Assembly (NCBI RefSeq): GCF_036850765.1
Contig: NC_089493.1
Location: 166,033,640 to 166,097,639 of the forward strand
Length of the DNA stretch: 64,000 nt
Direction: 5' to 3'
From: Saccopteryx bilineata
Taxonomy: Eukaryota; Chordata; Mammalia; Chiroptera; Emballonuridae
The position numbers and the translations under genes are program-made. Positions 55,206 through 64,000 of the stretch are shown piece after piece (within the stretch, counting starts at the first letter, position 1; every line of letters begins with the position of its first letter). The notes beneath the pieces are model-generated. The model saw only the letters and a list, made by a program, of their open reading frames with translations. It was not told the origin of the DNA and did not search any database.

Positions 55206-55840
55206 GAAAGAAAAGAAAAGAAGAATCTTAAAATTATGAAACTCAGAGTTTATGTATGACAGCTGGCATAGCTGTCCCTCCTCTCTGAGAGAGAATGAGA
55301 GAGAGAATGCACATAGTTCTGGGTTTTATTATTTTAAAATTTTATTGTTTTTTTGTTCCTTTATTGAGGGAGAGGGGTTATGTAATTTTTGAAAGGGACA
55401 AGCTGGCTCGTGGAAAATCCACTGGAGAGGAAACGTTCTCTATCTTCCTAGTTATGTTTACTATTCAAATACCCTTTAACACAGGTACCAGTAATCTGCT
55501 CAGAAAGACCGGATTGCACAGAAACTCCTTGTTTCTCCCACACAGCCCTAGACAATGAGGCGGATTTAACGTCGGGTGCACCAGGCGCGCGCCCTCACCG
55601 CCCCGACTTCTGAAGGGTCCCGCAAAATCCCAACTTTACACTTTTTTCTAATGACAAGAGGCCCAATATTATCTTCTGCGCACAGAGCCTCAACCGACCT
55701 TAATCTGCCTCTGCCTAGACAAGCAACATTTCTGGGGAGTTCGGATGAAGAAAGGTCTCAGTATAATGAATTCCCCATCCAGCATTGTGCCTAGCACATC
55801 AGCAAACATCCATTGAGTGAATGACAAGTACGGTTGTTTA
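55206..55840. other. Intergenic 3' of CD14, no gene recognised
   Basis: 55565-55700 has a CpG-rich block (GGTGCACCAGGCGCGCGCCC, TCTAATGACAAGAGGCCCAA) that looks like an old element or gene copy but that I cannot assign. Confidence 0.4.
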
Positions 55841-55844
55841 AGAT

Positions 55845-55850
55845 TTTAAT
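55845..55850 (-). terminator. CD14: Possible CD14 poly(A) signal ATTAAA
   Basis: Minus-strand ATTAAA about 95 bases after the CD14 stop. A variant hexamer in a suitable place; inferred. Confidence 0.5.
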
Positions 55851-55945
55851 AAAGATATGGCAGGGGAATGGTTGGTTGAGACGTCCTTTCGAGGCTGCTC
55901 CGGAACCCGGGCAATCTAAGTCAATCCATTCTTTCCCCCTGGGCC

Positions 55946-57144
55946 TTAGGTAAAGGCCCCGGCTCTTTGAAGCAGCGCCAAAGCTCCTGACATCCCCATG
56001 GTCAAGGTCGAATGCGCACAAGCTGGGACCACACCGGAGTTTTCTTGGTGCTTGACGGCTTCAGGATCCAGAAAAGGATTCCCATCCAGTATCAGGTTAC
56101 CCACTTTGGGCAGTTCATCTGGCTGCGGCTTCCTGTTCAGCCTGTTGCAGCTGAGATCAAGCACGCTGAGTTCGGCCGGCAGTCCTTTAGGCACCTGCTC
56201 CAGGCCAGCGTACGACAGGCTGAGAGATCTCAGTGCGCTGGGCCAGATGCACCCGGGAGCTCCGGGGCCGGTGGTGCGCAGCGAGTTGTGGCTGAGGTCT
56301 AAGCTGTGCGGTTTCACAGCCGCCGCCGCCAGCGCCGCGCATACGCCGCTGAGCGTTTCCAGCCCCGTGTTGCGTAGCGCCAGCGCCCGCACTGCCGGGA
56401 ACTTGTTCGGACAGAGAGCCTCTGTCAGTCCGCGCTGGCCCAGTCCAGGATTGTCAGACAGGTCGAGGGTGGCGAGGGTGGGGAAGGTACGGATGTCCGC
56501 GCAGGAATAGGCGGGCGACTGTGCTTGCGCAATGTTCAGTACTTTGAGGCCGGGCTTGAGCCACTGCTGCAGTTCGGCGAGCCAAGCACCCCCTGTTGCC
56601 CACGACACGTTACGGAGACTGAGGGTGGAAAGCGCAGGTCCAGCGGCTTCCAGAGGCGGCGGCGGCGCTGGGCCGGTTATTTCCAAGTCCTCGAGCGTTA
56701 GGTGGCTGAGGCGGGAGAACCCAAGCCCACGCAGGACGAGGACCAGAAGCGGAGCAGGAACCTGTGCAGCGCCCACAGTGAGTCGCCGCAAGCGCAGAGC
56801 CTTGATCATGTCAGAATACTGCTTCGGGTTGGTGTCCGCGAAGTTTAAAAACTGTTCCAAGCTGCGGCCGCCGCCATGGATCTCCACCTCGACGGCACTC
56901 ATACACTGGAATGCGCTGGACCAGTCGGGCTCCGGATCCGTGAAGTTGCAGACGCAGCGGAAAATTTCGTCGTCCACCTCGCAGGGCTCTGGTGTAGTCG
57001 CAGAGACGTGAAGCAGTGGCGGCAGCAGCAGCAGCAGCAGGCAGGGCGCGCGCACCTGGGAAGAGGGCGGTCAGTGCGGCCCCCGCCGGTCCCTGGAATT
57101 CCCCAAGTAGCCCCCGTTCGGCCCCAAGACCGTACACTCACCAT
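55946..57144 (-). CDS. CD14: CD14, monocyte LPS co-receptor (2 coding exons)
   Basis: CD14 binds LPS handed over by LBP and passes it to TLR4-MD2; it is GPI-anchored or secreted by myeloid cells. Exon 1 codes only for Met (57142-57144, ATG then GTGAGT); an 86-base intron follows; exon 2 (55946-57055) carries the other 369 codons, total 370 (human 375). Visible: hydrophobic signal peptide (CLLLLLLPPLLHVSA), mature N-terminus TTPEPCEVDDE with the conserved early cysteines, leucine-rich repeats such as LATLDLSDNPGLGQRGL, VRALALRNTGLET, HSLDLSHNSL and LSVLDLSCNRLNR, NVSWATGGAWLAELQQWLKPGLKVL, and a hydrophobic C-terminus for GPI attachment. The frame is intact. Opposite frames here are shadows. 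Its location downstream of SLC35A4 agrees with mammalian synteny. Confidence 0.96.
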
Positions 57145-57203
57145 GGTCGTTAGGTTCTCAGAGCCCCTGCGTCCCTGGTGGAATCTAGGGATGGCTTCAG
57201 CTT

Positions 57204-57211
57204 CTTATATA
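57204..57211 (-). promoter_or_regulatory. CD14: Putative CD14 TATA-like element
   Basis: Minus-strand TATATAAG 60 bases upstream of the start codon, which would give a 5' UTR of about 30 bases. Position fits a core promoter, but the CD14 start site is not visible in sequence. Confidence 0.4.
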
Positions 57212-57910
57212 GAGGCACTCCTCGGCTTCCAGGCTCCACACTCCCTTTGGCGGCCTCTGAGAGTTTATGTAAACCCAGTAATGCCACTTTGTTCCCTCCT
57301 CTCTGAACCCTGGTCACTCCCCGCCTCTTTTTACCACTTCATTCACTACCCTTCTGGGAAATTTTGCAATGCAGGATGTTTCTGGGACGTCTAGTGTGCT
57401 CTGCCCAAGGCAGTTTCCTGATGACCCAAGCGCCTATGCTTGCCTGGTGGGTATGGAGAAGGGAAGGAAGATCCCCAGTGCCTCCTACCGGACTCTTGTC
57501 TCCCCCGCCTATATCCCAGCGACTTAACCTGGGTAGTTTCTTTGGTGGTTAAATCCAATTCCCTGAATTAAATCCCCATATTTAACCGATATTATGTGGA
57601 AGAGATTGCAAACTTCCTCTGTTGACTCCAAGGCCTGGAATTACGTTCAAGAGAAGGAAGTTGAACTGAAGAACAACCCCCTCCTTTTCTGACTTGTTCT
57701 TTGTTAACTTTGTTGATTAAAAAAGTAATATATTTCTTATACGGGGGTGGGGGGATGCATTCGGAGCGACACTAGAATCTATGTAAAGACAATAAATTAA
57801 AATCAATAAAGAAGTAATATATTTCTTAAGTAGAGATGTTTAAGAGAAGCACAATGGCCAAATCACTCGTTCTCTTCCAGTTTTCATTTCCTCATCCTGA
57901 AATCGAGAAA
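57212..57910. other. CD14 upstream region, no gene recognised
   Basis: Unique-looking sequence that should include the CD14 proximal promoter and enhancer. No repeats recognised apart from AT-rich stretches after 57700. Confidence 0.5.
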
Positions 57911-58355
57911 CTTTTTTTAAAGAGAGAAACATCGATTTGTTTTTCCACTTATTTATGCATTCATAATTTGACCAGGGATGGAACCTGCAACCTTGGTGTG
58001 TTGGATGATGCTCTAACCAACATAGTTTCCCCACTTGCACCTAGTTCTTCCCTGCTCTTCCCCAACACAATTCCTGTGTCCTAGGAAGGAAGGGCTAGAT
58101 TATGTTGAATGAGGATTAATTAGTAACTCATTTGTTTTGATAAGGAAAAAAGCAAGTGTTCCAGAGGGTGGGGTAGGGTTCATGCTTTTTTTTTTTTTTA
58201 AATTTTAGAGAGAGAAAAGAGGAGAGAAAGAGAGAGAGAGGGAGAGAGAGAAACATGAATATGTTTCTGTATGTACCCTGACCAGGGATTGAACCAACAA
58301 CCTCTGCCTATCTGGACCATGTTCTAACCAACTGAGCTATCTGGCCAACACAGGG
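57911..58355 (-). mobile_element. Two VES-type SINEs
   Basis: 57911-58030 (GAAACATCGATTTGTTTTTC; truncated) and 58185-58355 (GTTTCTGTATGTACCCTGAC, GAGCTATCTGGCCA). Confidence 0.7.
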
Positions 58356-58599
58356 TTTATGTGTTGACAAGAGAAAAACCATGAGATGTTCCAAATAAAA
58401 TTACAGTGGCCAGAGAGTGAGAGAAAGAGACCAGAATAGTTAACCGGTTTAATAACTGTGAATCAACTAACAAAAGATTGCTCACATTCCTGAATGTATG
58501 TTGGAATTTTGAATGAACCTCCAGGTGACTATCTGACCACTAGACCATTGCATCCTGCATACGCATGAACACTCAGGACTGTTGTCTGTAACTGTAAAG

Positions 58600-59330
58600 C
58601 CAGGAGCCATGGCCAGGGCCACTATCAAAGCAGCCGTCTGGCCCATGCAGGTTCGCATTGGATTCGGACAGTCGGTAAAGAAACAACGGAGCCACAAACT
58701 GGTGGGCCATAGTCTTTAATCCTAGCTTGCACCCGGCGGGCAAGTAAAAAATACACACTGGGCTCCAAAACCCAATCACATTCAGTGCTCACAAAGCCAC
58801 TGACTTATCCGAGTTTCCTAGAATCAAAGGTTTCTAGCTCACCAGCCTTATTCTCCTCAGTTCCCCATCTCCTTCCTTATCCCAGATACCAACTCTACAC
58901 AAACTGGCATCTCACTCAGCACTCCGCCATCTTGGCTGCTTCTCCTGGCCTACTCCACGTGGCCTCCTTCTGCTCTCTGCTCTGCTCTCTCCTCTGCTGA
59001 TAATCTCAAGAACCAAGAGCACAAACTCTGTTCTGCCCCCATTTTATATTGTAGCTTCACAACCTCTAATCCAATATACAAAATAGGGAAGTCTCTAGTA
59101 GAGTCACTTCTTTGAGGCATGATTGGATTGTACCACCCCACATCAAAAAGGGTGGGAAAGGCTTAATCCCAAAACCAAGCCCCAGGCCACAACGATCCCC
59201 AACACACATTAATATCACCTGGGTGACGGCCTCCATGTGGGCGGCGTCATCTTTAACAAAGTGAGCATAATACATTTTATCTGCCCAACAGTAACCAATG
59301 AAAAGTAGTCAATATTTTTTCTTTACAGAC
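58600..59330 (-). mobile_element. LTR-like repeat, source type of the SERPINI1 leader
   Basis: Minus-strand order: GGATTAGAGGTTGTGAAGCT, AATATAAAATGGGGGCAGAA (TATA-like), AGCAGCCAAGATGGCGGAG, CCTTTGATTCTAGGAAACTC, and GATTAAAGACTATGG with ATTAAA as possible poly(A) signal. The part 58790-59060 matches 34409-34665. LTR nature is inferred from the promoter-to-poly(A) layout; the exact ends are unclear. 58356-58599 is unassigned. Confidence 0.6.
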
Positions 59331-60192
59331 TGTGCACATAAAACTGTCTTCACATCACTTTTTCTTGCCCCCCCCATCTATAACCAACGTATATTCTTTT
59401 AAACAACTTACATCTTTCCTTCCCAAAACATAATGTATAAAAGAGCCATTAACTCCAGGATAGTAGACATGTTGCCTTCTCCATTTAGCCATGCTGCTGG
59501 TGGACTTCATACCCCAGGACCTGGTCTTTTCTGGCTAGCATATAGCTCAAAAAACCCTTTATTTTACAAAACCTTTCAGCTTTGGAAACTTTTTTTTGTT
59601 AACACTTTTACAATGGCCCTCACAAACCTGCACCTCTGGATTTCTGGGGAAAGAGCTACATAAAAAAATATTTGAATTCCTCTCTTTTCCAGAAGTAGCT
59701 TCACATCAGTTTCCAATCCAAATGAGGCCTCATTCCTCCCCTGTGTGTCCTGTTTGAAATGCCCTGATACCCTGAGGTATGCCCTAAGGCCAAGTCAGGT
59801 CACTGGGACCTCCTGGAGGACCAAGATGTTAATATAGCTAGCTCAGTGTTAAATACACTGACCCTGCAGTCAGATAGCCAGGCATAGAATCCCAAATCTA
59901 CCACTGAGGTTGTCAGACTTGGGCAAGTTTCTGGACCTCAGATTTCTGAGCTTCTGCTTTTAAAACGGACATAATAATATTACCTGTATATGAGTAAAGT
60001 CTTTGGCACAGAGCCATATCTACCAATAGTAACCCTGACTATTATCTTCTTTGTCAGAGCCTCTGAATTCAGAAGTTTCAGGCCACCAAAGCCTGGCTCC
60101 TCAGCAAATCCTATCACCTTAGCACAGGCATTCTGGATAAGGGTTCCAAGATAAGAGAGGCAATAAGTTTCTACAAAGATGCCCAACTCATA
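59331..60192. other. Intergenic with MIR
   Basis: No gene seen. 59835-59990 is MIR (TGACCCTGCAGTCAGATAGC, TTGGGCAAGTTTCTGGACCT). Confidence 0.55.
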
Positions 60193-60200
60193 CCTTAATT

Positions 60201-60526
60201 CAGGGGTTGGGAAACTTTTTGGCTGAGAGAGCCATGAACGCCACATATTTTAAAATGTAATTCCATGAGAGCCATACAACAACCTGTGTACGTTACACAT
60301 TATCCAATAAAAGTTTGGTGTTGTCCTAGAGGACAGCTGTGACTGGCTCCAGCCACCTGCAACCATGAACATGCGCGGTAGGAAATAAATGGATTGTAAT
60401 ACATGAGAATGTTTTATATTTTTAATGTTATTATTATTTTTTTTTTATTAAAGATTTGTCTGTGAGCCAGATGCAGCCCCCAAAAGAACCATATCTGGCT
60501 CACGAGCCATAGGTTCCCGACCGTTG
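60201..60526 (-). mobile_element. Nonautonomous hAT with exact 8-bp TSD
   Basis: CCTTAATT flanks both ends (60193-60200, 60527-60534). Termini CAGGGGTTGGGAAACTTTTT and CCATAGGTTCCCGACCGTTG. Same family as 2158-2699, without the SINE. Confidence 0.92.
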
Positions 60527-60545
60527 CCTTAATTCAAGAATATCT

Positions 60546-61238
60546 AGCCTGACCAGGCGGTGGTGCAGTGGATAGAGCATCGGACTGGGATGTGGAGGAC
60601 CCAGTGTCGAGAACCCTAAGGTCGTCAGCTTGAGTGCGGTCTCATCTGGCTTGAGAAAAAAATAAAAAAGCTCACCAGCTTGGATCCAAAGTCACTGGCT
60701 CGAGCAAGGGGTTACTTGGTCTGCTGAAGGCCCGCAGTCAAGGCACATATGAGAAAGCAATCAATGAACAACTAAGGTATCGCAACGAAAAACTGATGAT
60801 TGATGCTTCTCATCTCTTTCTGTTTCTGTCTGTCCCTATCTATCCCTCTCTCTGACTCTCTATCTCTGTCCCTGAAAAAAAAAAAAAAAAAAAGAAGAAT
60901 ATCTATTGCCTGACCAGGCGGTGGTGCAGTGGATAGAGCATTGGATTGGGATGCCAAGGATCCAGGTTCGAGACCCCAAGGTCGCCAGCTTGAGCGCGGG
61001 CTCATTTGGTTTGAGCAAAAGCTCACCAGCTTGGACCCAAGGTTGCTGGCTCCAGCAAGGGGTTACTCGGTCTGCTGAAGGCCCGCGGTCAAGGCACATA
61101 TGAGAAAGCAATCAATGAACAACTAAGGTGTCGCCATGCGCAATGAAAAACTAATGATTGATGCTTCTCATCTCTTCGTTCCTGTCTGTCTCTCCCTGTC
61201 TATCCCTCTCTCTGACTCTCTGTCTCTGTGAAAAAAAA
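60546..61238 (+). mobile_element. Two family B SINEs in tandem
   Basis: 60546-60893 and 60908-61238, same orientation, each ending in poly(A), with AAGAATATCT before, between and (altered) after them. The second landed in or next to the target duplication of the first. Confidence 0.87.
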
Positions 61239-62110
61239 AAAAGAATATATATCATTTGTCTACCAAGCGCTAGGACTGGTGCAAACCTCTGGGATGCCAA
61301 CATGAACTTCGTTTAGTCACTCAAGGACTCCAGTAGATAGGGGAGATGAGAACAGATCCAGAACTACAGTCCATAGTGAAGAAGACTCTTACAGAGGAGA
61401 AACCAAGAACTCGTGGTAGCTCTGGAGAAATGAACAGCTAGCTCTGTAGTAGAAGACATGGGCTGTTTCATATAGGGTTAACAGTGTTGCCAGGCAGGTA
61501 AGTATAAAACAGCAGTTTGGGCAGCTGTAACTGTCTGAACAGATACTCTGAACAGAACATAGTTTCTGCCTGGGGACTTACCTTACCCTCCCCACCAGGG
61601 GAGAAAAATGTGTATATAGAAGTCAGCCTGTCCATGGGGAAAGGGACAAGACCCAGGCCCTATCTCCAGACAGAGCGTGGTATACAGTAGGTGCCAAAAA
61701 ATGGCTCTCCAGGGGCGGGATGGATGCTGGGCCTGAAGAGAAGGTGTGGTAGACAGGATGATGGTCTACAGCTACTTATATGTTTTGTGGATAAGATCGA
61801 AGACTTCACTGATTGACTTCAAGAACTGGAATTAAATTCAAGGGAGGAAGTTGTTTTGAAGAACAATACCCTTTCTTTTTATTTATTTTTTCTTATTTGA
61901 ATAATAATTTCTAAGAATTAGAGACCTTCAATGAAACTTTTTAAGTGCTACTAGGATTCTACTCTCTTAGAGCTGTGACATCATAGACAACATCAGTTAC
62001 ACTAGTGAAGAAATACATGGTCCTATATACACTCTCATAACAGAGGGAGTTGGTTTATTAGAACTGAGTAGAGGACATTAGAATTAAGTTTTTTGGGTTT
62101 TTTTTTTAGA
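61239..62110. other. Intergenic, nothing recognised
   Basis: No coding frame with domain similarity and no clear repeat; short phrases resemble old mammalian repeats. Confidence 0.4.
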
Positions 62111-62117
62111 ATTAAGA

Positions 62118-62442
62118 TTAAAAAAAAATCAAGTGAAAAGTAGGGAGGCAGAGAGATAGATTCCCACATGCAACTTGACCAGAATCCACAGAGCAACCCT
62201 GGCTGAGCTGATGTTCTGCCCATCTGGGGCCACTGCTCTGTTGCTCAGCAACCGAGCTACTTTAGCACCTGAGGCAAGGCCATGGAGCCATCCTTAGTTC
62301 CTGGGGCCAACTTGTTCATTGGAGCTATGGCTGCTGGAAGGGAAGGGGGGAAAGGGGAGAAGCAGTTGGTCACTTCTCCTGTGTGCTCTGATCGGGAATT
62401 GAACCCGGGACTTCCACATGCCAGGCTGATGCTTTACTGCTA
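62118..62442 (-). mobile_element. SINE family A (diverged)
   Basis: Reversed, CTCAGCAACCGAGCTACTTT body and GGAATTGAACCCGGGACTTC tRNA part. 62443-62860 is unassigned. Confidence 0.75.
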
Positions 62443-62869
62443 AGACAGAATTAAGAGAATTAAGATCTTGAGGATGGTGTTAATTAAGGGAAGGGTGCTG
62501 GTTAGGGTGAAGATTGGATTGAGGGAGAGGGTCACAGCTCTAGGCAGAGGAACAGTCTGTGCAAAAGCCTGGAGGAGGAAAAGAGCAGCGGTTGTTTAGG
62601 CAACGGAGAGAAGGTCTAGAAGAGATCAGTAAAGTGAGATGCCCTTCCAGCTGAAACTGGATATGTAGGGATTAGACCATATAGGTCTTAGTTAGTCACA
62701 ATTTGGATTTTGAGGGTATGACACACATTTAAAAAAAACTCAACAGTGTTTCCCCAGTACCTAGTAAATTAGCGGTACTCAAGATTTGGGGGATTGTTTT
62801 TTCTAAAATTAATGCGACTCACTTTTATGTAGAACAATGACATAACTGATAGATACGTGGATTCCAACA

Positions 62870-63190
62870 TTGCCCTTTTGCTGTTCCGCTTGGCTGCCTG
62901 ACCTCACCCTTACTAGACTATCGCCCCTGAGGCAGAGGAATTCCAAGAAGCTGGTCAACCTGCCCCAAGAATGAGCATTCCAGAAAGCTGAAATCCTAAA
63001 ACCGTAAAAGGGAACATACCAGAACTTTTGCCTCAGTATCCCTTCAGGCTCTCCCAAACACTATATAATTCACCCCTAGTCTGTAACCGGTGCTCTTCTC
63101 CCCAGGAGAAGTGCCCGGCAGAGTACCTTTTTTCCTGTCAATAAAGCCTTTTACTCTGGTCTTCTCGGACTCCCATGGATTCCAACAATA
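62870..63190 (+). mobile_element. LTR-like element
   Basis: CACTATATAATTCACCCCTA (TATA) followed about 70 bases later by TGTCAATAAAGCCTTTTACT (AATAAA) and a short U5-like end at ATGGATTCCAACA. TGGATTCCAACA also stands at about 62859-62870 on the left side. Probably a solo or truncated ERV LTR. Confidence 0.55.
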
Positions 63191-63487
63191 ACTATGTCTC
63201 ATTTTCCTCACTGTTATTGCGAACATTCAGTATGGCAAAACATGGTCACTCAGTAGGAGGGGTACTAGTTGGGGTGGGGTGGCCTGGGTGCAGATATTTC
63301 ACCAATAACTCATCGTGTTGTTGGTGAAGTGGTATCCCATATCTTCCTAGACCTCGGGCTAGTTTTGAGTGTTCCTCTAGGTTGTGTTAGGAATGGGGAG
63401 GTTGCAGAATGGAAGGCGAAGCTACTGGCTGTTAGATTCAGGGAGTGCTGATATGCTGGGGCTGCCAAGAGTGTAACTATTGAAGGA

Positions 63488-63852
63488 ACAGGGAGTGCTG
63501 ATAGGGCCCCTGTGAGGCTGAGAACAAAGAAGGTCAGAGACCCTTATCAGAAGTTTATGTTTGAAATTCGCCACTAAGCTAAAACCAGCCCCTGTTGCTA
63601 TGCTGCGTGCGACCTCCCTAGCCAATAACTAAACTGCCACATCTGCTTCTGTATAGTGCTTGCTCACTTAGGATATATAAGGACCTGGCTGTAAGTGCCA
63701 GGCATGGCTTCCATTTGCAGCTCCTTGTGAGCACGGTGTCTCCGGACATCTTGGGAGTTCGCCCCTGCGCAGGTTAAACTGGCCAATAAAGTAACATCTA
63801 AACTCCTGAAAGTCTCCGACGTTTGTTCTCGTACCCGGTGGATGCAACACTG
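63488..63852 (+). mobile_element. LTR, possibly 5' LTR of a provirus leaving the window
   Basis: Contains GGATATATAAGGACCTGGCT (TATA), TGGCCAATAAAGTAACATCT (AATAAA), and ends near GTGGATGCAACA. The sequence after it (TGGCCTGGGGCACCTGGGG) starts with TGG as a primer-binding site would. I could not match it to a tRNA. 63853-64000 would be leader. Confidence 0.5.
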
Positions 63853-64000
63853 GCCTGGGGCACCTGGGGTAAGGATTGAGCTATTTTCTTTCTTTCCTGA
63901 GTACGATACTACCGTTTTCTTTTCTATAATGAGGAAGTGAAACCAAGGATACTGCTATTTGGCTTGGCTCTCAGCCCAGGCCCCACCCCTCTGATTTTGC

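Noticed and set aside
55998..57011. Long plus-strand frames over CD14 (170 and 159 codons)
   Set aside because: They are shadows of the GC-rich CD14 exon on the other strand and show no domain.

Overview
This is a mammalian nuclear window, almost certainly from a bat (Chiroptera). Three things point that way. There are VES-type tRNA SINEs plus three related tRNA-headed SINE families in dozens of copies. Fairly young DNA transposons (SPIN, other hAT families, mariner) are present, which is rare in mammals other than bats. SLC35A4 (+) and CD14 (-) flank the interval in the mammalian 5q31 order. I cannot name the bat family from sequence alone. 

Host genes. The 3' end of SLC35A4 opens the window. 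From 15556 down to 2971 on the minus strand I could assemble a 17-exon gene. Every splice site is GT/AG and every phase agrees, giving about 604 codons without a stop. The protein is kinesin-like: a motor-fold N-terminal half whose P-loop, switch I and switch II are all degenerate, followed by an acidic and coiled-coil tail. I know no gene symbol for it and it is the best candidate for an under-described gene here. CD14 (minus, 55946-57144) is complete, with its typical Met-only first coding exon. An RPS27L-type processed pseudogene lies near 43.6-44.1 kb. 

Mobile DNA. A nearly full-length minus-strand L1 (16484-24448) has an open ORF1, a broken ORF2 and tandem 58-bp repeats in its 5' UTR. 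It is inserted in a VES SINE. From 25.9 to 41.8 kb lies a set of nested insertions. An ancient ERVL-like provirus (minus) was hit inside its integrase region by a gammaretrovirus-like provirus (28834-40146, minus, tRNA-Thr primer site, 5-bp target duplication). That provirus in turn received two SINEs, an unrelated solo LTR and, on the plus strand, a processed copy of SERPINI1 (neuroserpin) with an uninterrupted 410-codon frame. The leader of this retrocopy is not ordinary 5' UTR: it matches an LTR-like repeat also present at about 58.7-59.1 kb, so the source transcript was apparently LTR-initiated. 

The 42-55 kb part is an old L1 fragmented by SINEs, and 57.2-64 kb is intergenic DNA with SINEs, an hAT element and three LTR-like elements, the last possibly followed by a primer-binding site at the window edge. 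No CRISPR, operon or prokaryotic features are present. Repeat family names are from memory and boundaries are by eye.
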